Notes under the pieces: model-generated | What the model saw: the letters and a program-made list of their open reading frames with translations, nothing else | Told to the model about the DNA's origin: nothing | Database searches by the model: none | Shown: piece by piece, positions 45,501-53,701 of the stretch | How the letters are laid out: each line of letters starts with the position of its first letter | How positions within the stretch are numbered: position 1 is the first letter of the stretch | From: CAYQVO01 sp964421085 | GTDB taxonomy: Bacteria > Bdellovibrionota_C > UBA2361 > CAYQVO01 | NCBI GenBank assembly: GCA_964421085.1 | Contig: CAYQVO010000016.1 | Span: 1-64,000, forward strand | DNA: 64,000 nucleotides | Direction of reading: 5' to 3' | Translations under genes and position numbers: made by a program

Positions 45501-48366
45501 TCTTCCCATTGCGCTGGTCTTCCTGAGCGAACCTGGCGAGCTCAGGATCGTGAGGGATCTTCTCACTGCGCACTATTACCTCAGAACACGCGGCTTCCAG
45601 TTCGATCTTGTGATTGTGAATGAGTATCCGGGGGGATACATGCAGAATCTGCAGGAGGAACTCGAACAGATTGTAAAGGCGAGTCTTTCTGCGCAGCTGA
45701 TCGACAAGAATGGCGGAGTGTTCATACGCACATCGCAGCAGATGTCCCGTGAGGAAAGGGATCTTCTTGAATCTGTGGCCCGCGTGGTGCTTCACGGCGG
45801 GAAGGGATCTCTCTCAGCGCAGCTCAAGCTCGATGACTCTCCGGAGGAATGGGTTCCTTTTGAAAGAAGAGTCATCCTTCCGCAGCAGAAACCGCTTCAG
45901 ACAGTGCCGCCGGAAAATATGTCTTTCTATAACGGGATTGGAGGATTCACGGACGGCGGCAAGATTTACAACATTCAGATACGGAAGAACAAGCTGCCTC
46001 CTGCGCCGTGGTCCAATATCATCGCGAATCCATCGTTCGGTACGCTGGTGACAGAGACGGGGGCAGGCTATACGTGGGCCGACAACAGCCGTGAAAACAG
46101 GCTGACTCCCTGGAGCAACGATCCTGTCTGCGATCCGCCTTACGAGGTCATTTTCCTCAGAGACGTGAAGAATGGAGGTTACTGGTGTCCGACACCTGGA
46201 CCAGTGAGAAACGAAGCTGATTATTCAGTAGAGCACGGCTTTGGATTCACAAGGTTCAGAACGGAAATCGACGGAATTCAGAACGAGCTTCTGATAACTA
46301 TTTCTCCCGAGGAGCAGGTGAAGTGGTGGCAGCTCAAGCTCACGAACACTTCGGGCCGCGAGCGTAATTTCGAGGCCTACCTCTATGTCGAATGGGTGCT
46401 GGGAGTACTCCGCGAAGACAGTTACAGGTTCCACGTGACCGCGTTTGACGAGCCTTCCGAGACGCTCTACGTGACAAACAGCTACAATAATGAGTTCGGA
46501 GGCAGAGTCGCATTCATCGGATCGGATCATCACATCTCGTCGTATACGGGGAGACGATCCGAATTTGTCGGCAGATTCCGGGATCTGACCTGCCCGGCGT
46601 TTCTCGAAAAGGCTGTCCCACAGGCTCTTCTGAGAGGAATCGGAAAGCATGAACCGCTCCTGACGAAGAGAGTCGGAGCTGCGCATGATTCAAGCGGGAT
46701 CATACAGGTTCCGGTGACTCTGGCTCCGGGAAAGTCGGAAACTGTGCGCTTCTTCCTCGGTGTCGCGCCATCGCAGGATGCGTTTCGATCGGCAGCGGGT
46801 AACTGCTGCGCGCCGGGGGCGTTTGAAAGAGCATTCGATGGTATTCAGGAGTTCTACAGGAACAGATGCGGGAGTATTCAGGTGTCGACACCCGATCCCT
46901 CGTTCGACCTGCTTCTCAATGGATGGCTCCAGTATCAGAATGTTTCATGCCGGATTTTCGGCCGTACCGCCTTCTATCAGAGCGGAGGCGCGTTTGGTTT
47001 CAGGGATCAGCTGCAGGATTCAATGGCTCTCCTTGATACCGATCCTGACATGACAAGAAAAGCTGTCATGCTGCACGCGTCACGGCAGTTTGTCGAGGGC
47101 GATGTGCAGCACTGGTGGCACCCTCCTACAGGAAGAGGCGTGAGGACCCGTATGAGCGACGATTTCCTCTGGCTTCCGTTTGCGGTCACGCAGTACATCC
47201 GCGCTACGGGCTACAGAGGAATCCTTGATGAAGAAATATCATACCTCGGGGGCCAGCATCTCCAGGAATACGAACATGAGGCGTACATTGTGCCGTATGA
47301 AAGCGATCAGCGCGGGTCGATATACGAACACTGCGTGAAAGCGATAGATCGCGCGCTTAAATTCGGCGAGCACGGCCTGCCCCTTATGGGCAGTGGTGAC
47401 TGGAACGACGGCATGAACGAAGTGGGAGCCGCGGGCCGCGGTGAAAGCGTCTGGCTCGGATGGTTCCTGCTCACGATTCTCAGGGAATTCACGATTATCA
47501 GCGAAGAAGTCGGCGACATCGAACGGCACAAGAAGTACTCCGAGACGATATTCTTCCTTCAGAATGCAATGGAGAAAGACGGCTGGGACGGCTCATGGTA
47601 CAGGCGCGCATTCTTCGATAATGGCACGCCTCTCGGCAGCGCTGAAAATGAAGAGTGCAGAATCGATTCGCTCACACAGAGCTGGGCGGTCATATCGGGC
47701 ATGGGAAATCCGCAGCGGGCTGAAAAAGCGATGAACGAGGTGTACGAGCAGCTCGTCGATGAAGAGCATGGGCTTATCCGTCTGCTGACTCCGCCTTTCG
47801 ACAAAGGAGGTCTGAAACCCGGCTACATCAAAGGGTACCTTCCGGGGATCCGTGAGAACGGGGCGCAGTATACTCATGCCGCGGCGTGGGTGGTCATGGC
47901 GACGGCGATACTCGGGAAGGGTGAAAAAGCAGTGTCTCTTTTCAATATGATTAACCCCATTAATCATACAAGCACGCCTGAGGGATTGAATCAGTACAAG
48001 GGTGAACCATACGCGATGGCGGGCGATGTTTACTCCGTGTTCCCCTATGCCGGAAGAGCGGGGTGGACATGGTATACAGGGTCTGCAGGATGGATGTATC
48101 AGGTGGGCCTTGATCACATACTTGGTCTCAAGGTACTGCCTGGATGCTTTACTGTCGATCCATGCGTTGCTCCTTCATGGAAGAATTTCCGCATTGAACT
48201 CCAGCGCGGAAATGTCACATACAGAATCAAGGTTGAAAATCCTGACGGCGTGGAACGCGGCGTGAAAGAGGTCCGGCTCGATGACCAGGTGATGGATGAT
48301 AAGAATGTCCCGTTGATTGACAGCGCGCTCCCGGTCACGAGGGAAGTGAAGGTGGTGATGGGGTGA
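39565..48366 (+). CDS. ndvB: Cyclic beta-1,2-glucan synthase
   Basis: A 2933-residue giant (NdvB/Cgs, usually about 2800-2900). An N-terminal membrane-flanked GT84 glycosyltransferase carries VITLDADGQLP (about 634-645) and QHRWIRGDWQL (about 786-797), with membrane helices near 425-475, 832-880, 905-925 and 955-1000. A glycoamylase-like domain (about 1370-1580, with HHQGMSLIALNNVLNN) follows. Two GH94 phosphorylase-type regions form the C terminus, the last with catalytic DWND (D2612-D2615). Such enzymes start on a protein-linked glucan, lengthen it, phosphorolyse it and close the ring, giving periplasmic cyclic glucans for osmoadaptation or host interaction. Confidence 0.93.
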   Translation: MFEGLRRLISQRRDDDSGETASAPRTRILTREGLYDLGSKLAAEHGGQIVRRAGRRLYKSLESNCNKLEVSYGILTELDQEKRPLTPGVEWFLDNYHIVEKHILDLRNHFPPSYDRSLPKLLKGTFNGYPRVYQLALEFLENTDSVLEVSLLNSLLRGYQDEGVVLTIGEVWAVPIMLRLALLESLETLTSTMISAMQESHAADRLIEEIIGEEGRPGTEILLALAAKVVARPDFLRTGAANLIRRLRDQGPRASLTLQWLEERLRETGREPEEILRSQQYQLAADQISIANVVNSLKALSYINWQEWFEETNKVELVLRKDPSGVHAKSDFKTRDLCRHKIEKYARKTGKEEVDIAGAAVELAAGAGTGTKAGEAISRLRFDKIDKRTHTGYYLLSDGRAAFERAIHFRPGPLLAFSRFCKSEAFLLYSLSIFVLSFLLILKAMVYSVQSGGTFALSIMGLCICIVPATEIVGNFVQWVVCHLTVPSLLAKYDFSETGIPKQFKTAVVVHVLLSGRESLQRALDALYVRYLANNDPQLIFGLLADFKDSETASRPSDDEIRELSREFVDRLNKDAGAIRFFVLFRRRLWNEAEGVFMAWERKRGKVEEFNRLILGDNSTTFETDGAPVDLIRQCRFVITLDADGQLPRGTAHKLVGAMAHPLNRPVLDPERRVVTEGFGIIQPRVGVSLSSAHQSLFSMTFSGHSGLDPYTQSVSDVYQDLFGEASYIGKGIYDVKAFAEATDGRVPENALLSHDLFEGGFARCALATDIELFDDFPSKYHVHAKRQHRWIRGDWQLLRWIFNWVPDSNWKWHRNPLSGLARWKLLDNLRRSLVAPSILALLVASWTILPGSPLFWTLLAMLVVAFPVYANLAQALIIPPLGLSIQSHVTGVGRDMYRMSKQAVLTLAFLPHQALLSVHAIILTLYRSFLSRRHLLEWETHLHSERRLKSNLASFLVEMAEALILTTAVFLAVVILRVESLIYAAPFLLMWVSSPFIAAGLSRPLKSVLQELEEPQRQYLRQVGYDTWKFFRENLNEENNFLIPDNVQLVPNYVIARRTSPTNISLSMLGICSAYDLGFLPSVSALGLMEKVIRSLQKLEKFKGQFLNWYGTDDLRSLYPRYISMVDSGNLLGHFVALLGALGDFERGPFVSGRHLQHISILLKNLRVPEREGEMFSRLAEMGDTLMESRPTNQKIARVLSVISRGLPNVTGTFDHLPNKRNFLADLSYFAPLHDLFAWVEVYEALKADCHIETKALVTEGQAGLWAEIDGTLAKELLSPQVLRNLLPKIRDLVERLSTEDTFRHTAAFLARCEELSFHAGKAEEALLAFDDSSRFAAASLEELIQGMDFRFLFDEGKNLFVIGYNVDSARRDNSFYDLLASEARLGSFMAIALNQVPQQHWFALGRGLSESAGGKALLSWSGTMFEYIMPLLVMKDFPGTLLSETYKSVVRAQQVYARRYSVPWGISESGYSGVDFEKTYQYHAFGVPGLGLKRGLDDNLVISPYSTFLALMIAPQEGVKNLHTLESEGARGPLGFFEAVDYTGSRLVEHEDRHIVRSFLAHHQGMSLIALNNVLNNGIFQERFHRDPRVRSCELLLHERFPERLPTLTTEESLVTQPELREEAVEESITYILSTPHTSQPRTHLVSNGQYTVMVDHIGSGFSIFDRETHLTRWREDPLYDSMGTYFFVRDLETLEVWSTTFQPTKKEPESYEAIFTPDKAEYKRKDNGIFIHTEITVSPEDNVEVRRTTVANLSKKRRTIELTSYGEVALAPRRSDAVHPAFSKMFIESKWHPEIDALSFSRRPRSAGEETLHFVHSVGSRVVWSKLQYESSRVNFLGRGNTLHHPAAFESTKPLSGTTGYVLDPIFSIRTQLELAPGESETVTFYSAVAQQKEEVIGLVQKYKDAHQVARAFEMAWSQSSVELRNERMSAGQAQAYQRLANALLFNLPRVRGRVEVIRRNKLTQDGLWRFGISGDLPIALVFLSEPGELRIVRDLLTAHYYLRTRGFQFDLVIVNEYPGGYMQNLQEELEQIVKASLSAQLIDKNGGVFIRTSQQMSREERDLLESVARVVLHGGKGSLSAQLKLDDSPEEWVPFERRVILPQQKPLQTVPPENMSFYNGIGGFTDGGKIYNIQIRKNKLPPAPWSNIIANPSFGTLVTETGAGYTWADNSRENRLTPWSNDPVCDPPYEVIFLRDVKNGGYWCPTPGPVRNEADYSVEHGFGFTRFRTEIDGIQNELLITISPEEQVKWWQLKLTNTSGRERNFEAYLYVEWVLGVLREDSYRFHVTAFDEPSETLYVTNSYNNEFGGRVAFIGSDHHISSYTGRRSEFVGRFRDLTCPAFLEKAVPQALLRGIGKHEPLLTKRVGAAHDSSGIIQVPVTLAPGKSETVRFFLGVAPSQDAFRSAAGNCCAPGAFERAFDGIQEFYRNRCGSIQVSTPDPSFDLLLNGWLQYQNVSCRIFGRTAFYQSGGAFGFRDQLQDSMALLDTDPDMTRKAVMLHASRQFVEGDVQHWWHPPTGRGVRTRMSDDFLWLPFAVTQYIRATGYRGILDEEISYLGGQHLQEYEHEAYIVPYESDQRGSIYEHCVKAIDRALKFGEHGLPLMGSGDWNDGMNEVGAAGRGESVWLGWFLLTILREFTIISEEVGDIERHKKYSETIFFLQNAMEKDGWDGSWYRRAFFDNGTPLGSAENEECRIDSLTQSWAVISGMGNPQRAEKAMNEVYEQLVDEEHGLIRLLTPPFDKGGLKPGYIKGYLPGIRENGAQYTHAAAWVVMATAILGKGEKAVSLFNMINPINHTSTPEGLNQYKGEPYAMAGDVYSVFPYAGRAGWTWYTGSAGWMYQVGLDHILGLKVLPGCFTVDPCVAPSWKNFRIELQRGNVTYRIKVENPDGVERGVKEVRLDDQVMDDKNVPLIDSALPVTREVKVVMG

Positions 48367-48508
48367 GGCATGGAAACAGAGAGATTGTCAGGGGCTTTGT
48401 TCGGAGCTGTTGTGTGAATTCAAGGCAGAAGAGCGCCCTTGCGTCAAACCTGCATGGCGCCGCCGAGTGAAGCCCGTGGCAATCGCAAAGCACCTCTATC
48501 GCGCATAC

Positions 48509-49444
48509 TCATGCGCACACCTTCGCGGGTTCTTCTTTCTCATCGTCGGAGCGGCCGCAGGATTCGTCTCGAGCAGCGACTATCGCCTCCAGTTCGCGCG
48601 CTGCCGCCTTGTACTGTTCGGCGAGGAGATGCGTTTTTCGCGCGTCGAATGAAGTTCTTCCCAGGAAACTCAGTTGATTCTGAACTTCTGTCCGGAAAAT
48701 CATTGTTTCGAGAAGAAAGAGATCCTTTCCTTTCCGATTTTCCGAAGGCGCTGTATCGAGAGTCATCTGCTTAATCCCGTCTTCAGTTGCGAGAGAAAAG
48801 TTCGAAAAGGACAGCCTCTCCGTAAGTCTCTGGTTGCTCATGCAGTGGCTCCGGTAAGCGACGCTTGTCACCATCGTTCTCGCGATGGCCCATCTCGCTT
48901 TCGTGAAATCAGAGGCCGCGGCAAGCAGGTCTTCCACAGAGTCGATGCTCATTTCGCTCGCATCGACAGGAAGAACCACGAGATCAGAATGAGCGATTGA
49001 ACTTCGCGTCAGGATATTGAATTCAGGAGCAGTATCAATGAGGATGTGATCGTATTGAAGATCGAGTTCCTGGAGAAGCGGCGGAAATTTCGAGAAATAC
49101 TTTGCCGCGTAGCCCGGGACAAAATAGCGCAGTTCATTTCCTCCGGGGATGATGTCCAGGTTGTTTCGTACCGGTACAATGAACAGTTCATCCCTGGCAG
49201 GCGCGGCACTATCTTCGAATCTGCCCGTCTCCTGCTTTCGAAAAAAAATCCGGGCAAGGGGCGGATACTTGGGGAAGGAGTCTCCCGACTTTCTCTTGCG
49301 GAAAAAGCGGGTGGCGTGAGCGGAAGGATCGAGATCGATGACAAGAGTCCGGCAGTCCCGTTTCGCAAAAGCATGTGCTATATTGACTGCAAGGGAAGTC
49401 TTCCCGACTCCGCCTTTCAGCGAAGAGATACAAAAAACGCTCAC
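48509..49444 (-). CDS. ParA/MinD-type ATPase
   Basis: A 311-residue deviant-Walker ATPase. KGGVGKTS close to the N terminus, then LVIDLDPSA (A' motif) and ILIDTAPEFN (Walker B). The start GTG at 49444 has AGGAGG upstream; the longer open frame to 49573 is not supported. No ParB or centromere-like repeat set lies next to it, so it may position a surface or secretion complex rather than DNA. A direct repeat sits just upstream. Confidence 0.85.
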   Translation of the reverse strand: MSVFCISSLKGGVGKTSLAVNIAHAFAKRDCRTLVIDLDPSAHATRFFRKRKSGDSFPKYPPLARIFFRKQETGRFEDSAAPARDELFIVPVRNNLDIIPGGNELRYFVPGYAAKYFSKFPPLLQELDLQYDHILIDTAPEFNILTRSSIAHSDLVVLPVDASEMSIDSVEDLLAAASDFTKARWAIARTMVTSVAYRSHCMSNQRLTERLSFSNFSLATEDGIKQMTLDTAPSENRKGKDLFLLETMIFRTEVQNQLSFLGRTSFDARKTHLLAEQYKAAARELEAIVAARDESCGRSDDEKEEPAKVCA

Positions 49445-49468
49445 AACAACAACGACCTCCTTTATCCC

Positions 49469-49490
49469 TGATAGATGCCGTGATAGATGC
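49469..49490. repeat. Tandem 10-bp repeat before the ParA-like gene
   Basis: TGATAGATGC occurs at 49469-49478 and again at 49481-49490, 12 bp start to start, 25 bp upstream of the ParA-like start codon. It could be an autoregulatory operator. Confidence 0.45.
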
Positions 49491-49573
49491 GCGGACTCGC
49501 GGGAGATGCCTCCCCATCTCCATCGGTGAACGGCGACAAACGGGACCCCTCCAAAGCACTCCCGGCAGATCAA

Positions 49574-49590
49574 CTTTAAACTGGTTAAAG
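49574..49590. promoter_or_regulatory. Short inverted repeat upstream of the ParA-like gene
   Basis: CTTTAA and TTAAAG flank a 5-nt spacer. In the 282-bp gap 49445-49726 this and the tandem repeat are the only structures I see. Confidence 0.3.
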
Positions 49591-49726
49591 CGCGCGGGCA
49601 GAGGATCTTTTAACAGAAGATTGTGGTGGTTGCAAATCCATGAGGGAAATAATTGGACAGGCCGGACAGGTGGGGAACATTGGGACTCAATTGAGCTCAA
49701 TGAAAAAGACATCATGCTTGTGCGCT

Positions 49727-49891
49727 TCATCCCATGCTTTCCCAACCGCCTTCCATCCAGGCCGGGTGTACCACTCCTTCGTGCGCCTCCTCGAGCGTTT
49801 CGTCCCAGGCAGTAGAAAGATAATTTGCGCAGAACTCCACCGCGTTTCTGTCGTTGATTCTCAGCAGTTTGATGCATTCGTCTCTACTCAC
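49727..49891 (-). CDS. Small 54-residue protein coupled to purE
   Basis: A 54-residue frame begins with GTG at 49891, overlapping the purE stop region by 8 nt (sequence CGTGAGTAG). The product is acidic and tryptophan-rich, with an amphipathic helix (IKLLRINDRNAVEFCANYL) and ending WMEGGWESMG. Codon choice looks like neighbouring genes, and the overlap fits coupled translation. Family not recognised. The longer frame in another phase over this stretch lacks such support. Confidence 0.6.
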   Translation of the reverse strand: MSRDECIKLLRINDRNAVEFCANYLSTAWDETLEEAHEGVVHPAWMEGGWESMG

Positions 49892-50405
49892 GCAGCTTTT
49901 CCTTCAGCTTCTGATTCTTCTTCTCAGCTTCGTTTCTAAGTTCCCCTTTGTAATCAGCGACGGCTTTCATCAGCCTTGCATCCTGCGTTTCTCCGCCCGC
50001 GGCGATAATCTGCGCGGCAAGAATTCCGGCGTTCCAGGCATTTCCGATTGCAACTGTCGCAACTGGAATCCCTTTCGGCATCTGGACTATTGAAAGAAGC
50101 GCATCCTGGCCCTGAAGAGGCCCTGATGGGATCGGGACGCCGATGACAGGAAGTTCTGTATGAGCTGCAATAACGCCGGCAAGATGCGCGGCGCCGCCGG
50201 CTCCGGCGATAATAACGCGAAAGCCCCTCTCCCGCGCTGAGACGGCAAACTCGGTTGTCTCGACAGGAGTGCGGTGAGCTGAAAGCACTTTCATCTCGAA
50301 AGGAATCTCGAATTTCCTGAGAATGTCGGCCGCCTCTTTCATTATGGGCAGATCGGAATCACTTCCCATCAATATGCCGACAAGGGGATTATTCTGTCCG
50401 TTCAT
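49884..50405 (-). CDS. purE: N5-carboxyaminoimidazole ribonucleotide mutase
   Basis: Class I PurE (173 aa, usual 160-170) converting N5-CAIR to CAIR in purine synthesis. Motifs GSDSDLPIM (14-22), SAHRTP (42-47), AGAGGAAHLAGV, and GIPVATVAIGNAWNAG are all intact. The start has GGAGG upstream. It lies 19 nt past murF in an ettA-murF-purE run. The extra C-terminal tail (KNQKLKEKLRE) is charged and helical. Confidence 0.95.
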   Translation of the reverse strand: MNGQNNPLVGILMGSDSDLPIMKEAADILRKFEIPFEMKVLSAHRTPVETTEFAVSARERGFRVIIAGAGGAAHLAGVIAAHTELPVIGVPIPSGPLQGQDALLSIVQMPKGIPVATVAIGNAWNAGILAAQIIAAGGETQDARLMKAVADYKGELRNEAEKKNQKLKEKLRE

Positions 50406-50424
50406 CGGTACCTCTTCCTCCTTT

Positions 50425-51933
50425 TCAGTGACCGGCCTGGAAAGGAACTCCTTTCAGCCATGCAACGACTTCATCCATCTGCGAGCCACGCGAACCTTTG
50501 ACGAGAATGAGTGTGGCTTCGGGCTCGTTTCCAATTGATGCCATAAGTTTCGTATGAAGCGAAGCTTTTGACTCGAAATTAAAGGCTTTCTGTCCCTGAC
50601 GAGCCACAAATTCAAATCCCTGCACCCAGTCTGCGGAAAATGAACCGGCCGCAAGCAGAAGATCAATGCCCGAACGCGCCGCTTCCTGGCCTGTCTCCAT
50701 ATGATACTGTTTCTCACGGGCGCCAAGTTCGAGCATGTCTCCAAGCACTGCAATAACGCGTTTGACGCCGGAGGCGGGGTTTTTCCTCATTTCAGCGATG
50801 GAACTGAAAGCGGAAGCCATACTCAGAGGATTTGCATTGTAACAATCGTTGTAAAGAATGAGACCTGAATCAAGGCGCAGGAGCTCGGAGCGAAGAGGCG
50901 AAAGAGACGGCGATGCAAGTGCTGCCGCGGCCTGCTCAGGTGTGCAGAGGCCTGTCGAAAGGGCGATAACACACGCTGAGAGAGCATTCTCCACGTTGTA
51001 TCTGCCGGGAACAGGAATTTCAGCACGTCCGTTTCCCCAGGGTGATTCCCATTCGAATGCATGGCCGAAGTTTTTCTCGACGCCGAGCGGAATAAGCCTT
51101 GTTATCCGGACATCCGCATCAGCCTTTCCCGATGCGGAAAGTGTCACGACAGTGCCTTGCTTCCGCAGTTCAGGGCCCTTCCGGGCGTAGAAGCCTTCGA
51201 GTACAGGATCATCGATATTTGCGAGGTAAAGAACGTTTCTTTCGTGGGCCAGGAGCCATTCGATATGCTCCGTCTCAGCGGAAAGAACTCCATCGATGCT
51301 TCCGAAATTGAGGAGGTGGCTTGGGCCGATGCTTGTTGTGATTGTGATGGTGGGATCGACGATGGGAGCGAGCATCGCGACTTCTCCAGGCGCGTTGGTC
51401 CCAAGCTCAATGACGGCCGCCCTGTGTGAAGCGCGAAGTTCGAAAAGCGTAAGAGGCACGCCCCACAGGTTATTGTTATTTACGGGCGTAACGACTGTCT
51501 CGGCGACTGACTGGAGGATACCGCCGGCAAGGTCCTTTGTGGTGGTTTTTCCACAGGCTCCTGTAATCGCAATAACGGGAATAGTCACCTTATGCCGCAT
51601 CGCCGTCGCGAGCTTCTGTGCGGCCGTCCTTGCGTCGCTGACATAGACCGCGGTGATCTGAGGATAAGAAACGCAGGCAGCACCGAGTCGCTCTCTATTC
51701 TCGCCGATTACCAGGACACACCCCTTCTCGACACCCGCGTTTATGAAGTCGTGGGCATCGACATTACTCCCCACCTGACAGAGAAAAACAGATCCGGGTC
51801 CAAGTGTTCTCGAATCAAGTGAAATGCCCGTGAATTCACGGGCAAGAGAGCGTTCATTTTTTTGAAGAAGCTCGCCGCCGCTTTCGCTTATGATTTCCTC
51901 AGGCGACAGAAGAAGTGGAAGTTGGTCGGTCAT
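50425..51933 (-). CDS. murF: UDP-N-acetylmuramoyl-tripeptide--D-alanyl-D-alanine ligase
   Basis: Mur ligase (502 aa, usual about 450-500) adding D-Ala-D-Ala to the peptidoglycan precursor. N-terminal SLDSR (38-42), the P-loop GACGKTTTKD (125-134), NNNLWGVPLTL, and the C-terminal YNDCYNANPLSM are typical of MurF. Cytoplasmic. It overlaps ettA by 4 nt and is followed by purE after 19 nt. No other division/cell-wall genes are in this run. Confidence 0.95.
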   Translation of the reverse strand: MTDQLPLLLSPEEIISESGGELLQKNERSLAREFTGISLDSRTLGPGSVFLCQVGSNVDAHDFINAGVEKGCVLVIGENRERLGAACVSYPQITAVYVSDARTAAQKLATAMRHKVTIPVIAITGACGKTTTKDLAGGILQSVAETVVTPVNNNNLWGVPLTLFELRASHRAAVIELGTNAPGEVAMLAPIVDPTITITTSIGPSHLLNFGSIDGVLSAETEHIEWLLAHERNVLYLANIDDPVLEGFYARKGPELRKQGTVVTLSASGKADADVRITRLIPLGVEKNFGHAFEWESPWGNGRAEIPVPGRYNVENALSACVIALSTGLCTPEQAAAALASPSLSPLRSELLRLDSGLILYNDCYNANPLSMASAFSSIAEMRKNPASGVKRVIAVLGDMLELGAREKQYHMETGQEAARSGIDLLLAAGSFSADWVQGFEFVARQGQKAFNFESKASLHTKLMASIGNEPEATLILVKGSRGSQMDEVVAWLKGVPFQAGH

Positions 51934-53606
51934 CGCGTCAGTTTCCGATACTTGATTCTTGTCGGCCGGGCGGCTTCCGCACCAAGCCGTTTCTTTTTGT
52001 CTTCTTCGTAATCCTCGAAGTTGCCCTCCATGAAGATAACTGAGCTTTCTCCTTCAAAGGCGAGAATGTGCGTGGCGATGCGGTCCAGAAACCACCTGTC
52101 GTGGCTGACAACCAGCACGCACCCAGAGAAATTGAGGATGCCCTCTTCGAGAGCCCGCAGCGTATTTACATCGAGGTCATTCGTGGGTTCATCGAGCAAT
52201 ATTACGTTCGCGCCTTCTTTCAGCATTTTTGCAAGATGCACACGGTTTCTCTCGCCGCCGGATATCGCCGTGACTTTCTTCTGCTGATCTGTGCCGGTAA
52301 AATTAAAGCGGGCGCAGTAAGCGCGGGAATTGACTTCTTTTCCTCCGAGGTTGATTGTGTCGTTCTTTCCGCCTGCGATTTCTTCCCAGATGGAATTTTC
52401 AGGATTGAGTTCGCGGGACTGTTCGACATAGGCGAGTTTTACAGTTTCACCCACTGTAATAGTTCCGGAATCCGGTTTTTCCTCCCCTGTGATTATTCGG
52501 AACAAAGTTGTCTTTCCCGCCCCGTTTGCCCCGATGATCCCGACGATGCTTCCGGGAGGTATCGAGAAAGTAAGATCGTCGAAGAGAAGGTTGTCGCCGT
52601 ACCCCTTCGACAGTGTTTCAGCCTGGATCACGAGATTGCCGAGCCTTGGCCCGGATGGAATGAAAATTTCGAGATCGTCGATTTTTTCAGGTCTGTTCTC
52701 GGCTACCAGATTTTCATATGCACTGATTCTGGCCTTGCTCTTTGCCTGTCTTGCTCTCGGCGACATTCGAATCCACTCGAGCTCATGTTCGAGAGTCTTC
52801 ATGCGTTTTTCTTCCTGGCGCTCTTCATCTTCGAGGCGTTTCTGCTTCTGTTCGAGCCACGATGAATAATTGCCTTTCCAGGGTATGCCGTGGCCTCTGT
52901 CGAGTTCGAGAATCCATTCAGCGCTGTTATCGAGAAAATACCGGTCATGGGTCACAGCGATGACCGTTCCTTCATACCGCTGCAGATGCTGCTCGAGCCA
53001 TAACACCGATTCTGCGTCGAGGTGGTTAGTAGGCTCATCAAGAAGAAGAATGTCCGGCTTTTGAAGGAGCAGCCGGCACAGGGCGACGCGCCGGCGCTCT
53101 CCGCCTGAAAGGTTTTCAGCGGATGAATCGCCAGGAGGACACCGCAGGGCATCCATGGCCACTTCGAGGGTATGTTCCAGTTCCCATCCATCATTGGAAT
53201 CGATGATATCCTGAATCTCGGCCTGTTCATTAATAAGGATCTCCATCCTGTCGGGATCGAGATCCGGATCTGAGAGTTGGGTGCTGATCTCTTCGAACCG
53301 TTTCAGCGCCTGTGAAATGTGGGCAAGCCCTTCTTCGACGTTTTCTTTGACGGTTTTTGACACGTCGAGAACAGGCTCCTGAGGGAGGTATCCGATAGTA
53401 CGGTTCGGTGAGGCAGCTGCCTCGCCTGAAAACTCCTTCTCGATTCCCGCCATGATGCGGAGAAGGGTCGATTTTCCGGAGCCATTGAGGCCGATGACGC
53501 CGATCTTTGCCCCGTAGAAATACGATAGGGATATATCGCGAAGAACCTGCTTCCCGCCCGGATAGGTCTTGCTCACTTTATACATTGAATAGGCGTATTC
53601 GGGCAT
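51930..53606 (-). CDS. ettA: ABC-F translation factor EttA
   Basis: A 558-residue ABC-F protein (EttA is 555 in E. coli) with two ATP-binding cassettes: Walker A GLNGSGKST (39-47) and GANGAGKTT, signatures LSGGERRR and ISGGERNR, and Walker B LLLDEPTNHLD and ILLDEPTNDLD. The linker with EWIRMSPRARQAKSKARI matches the EttA arm region. It acts on ribosomes in response to ATP/ADP level. The start at 53606 has AAGGAG; the extra upstream frame is not needed. Confidence 0.93.
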   Translation of the reverse strand: MPEYAYSMYKVSKTYPGGKQVLRDISLSYFYGAKIGVIGLNGSGKSTLLRIMAGIEKEFSGEAAASPNRTIGYLPQEPVLDVSKTVKENVEEGLAHISQALKRFEEISTQLSDPDLDPDRMEILINEQAEIQDIIDSNDGWELEHTLEVAMDALRCPPGDSSAENLSGGERRRVALCRLLLQKPDILLLDEPTNHLDAESVLWLEQHLQRYEGTVIAVTHDRYFLDNSAEWILELDRGHGIPWKGNYSSWLEQKQKRLEDEERQEEKRMKTLEHELEWIRMSPRARQAKSKARISAYENLVAENRPEKIDDLEIFIPSGPRLGNLVIQAETLSKGYGDNLLFDDLTFSIPPGSIVGIIGANGAGKTTLFRIITGEEKPDSGTITVGETVKLAYVEQSRELNPENSIWEEIAGGKNDTINLGGKEVNSRAYCARFNFTGTDQQKKVTAISGGERNRVHLAKMLKEGANVILLDEPTNDLDVNTLRALEEGILNFSGCVLVVSHDRWFLDRIATHILAFEGESSVIFMEGNFEDYEEDKKKRLGAEAARPTRIKYRKLTR

Positions 53607-53701
53607 TTTTTGCTCCTTGTAGAGATATGAAGGAGCAATATAACCTATATTGATCAATGCTGGAAGTGTGCTCCGGAGGCATTAATTGAAACAGGAGGGC
53701 C

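Noticed and set aside
49209..49877. 222-residue minus-strand frame over the ParA start and the gap
   Set aside because: It overlaps the ParA-like gene in another frame and the 54-residue gene fits better, with a start coupled to purE.
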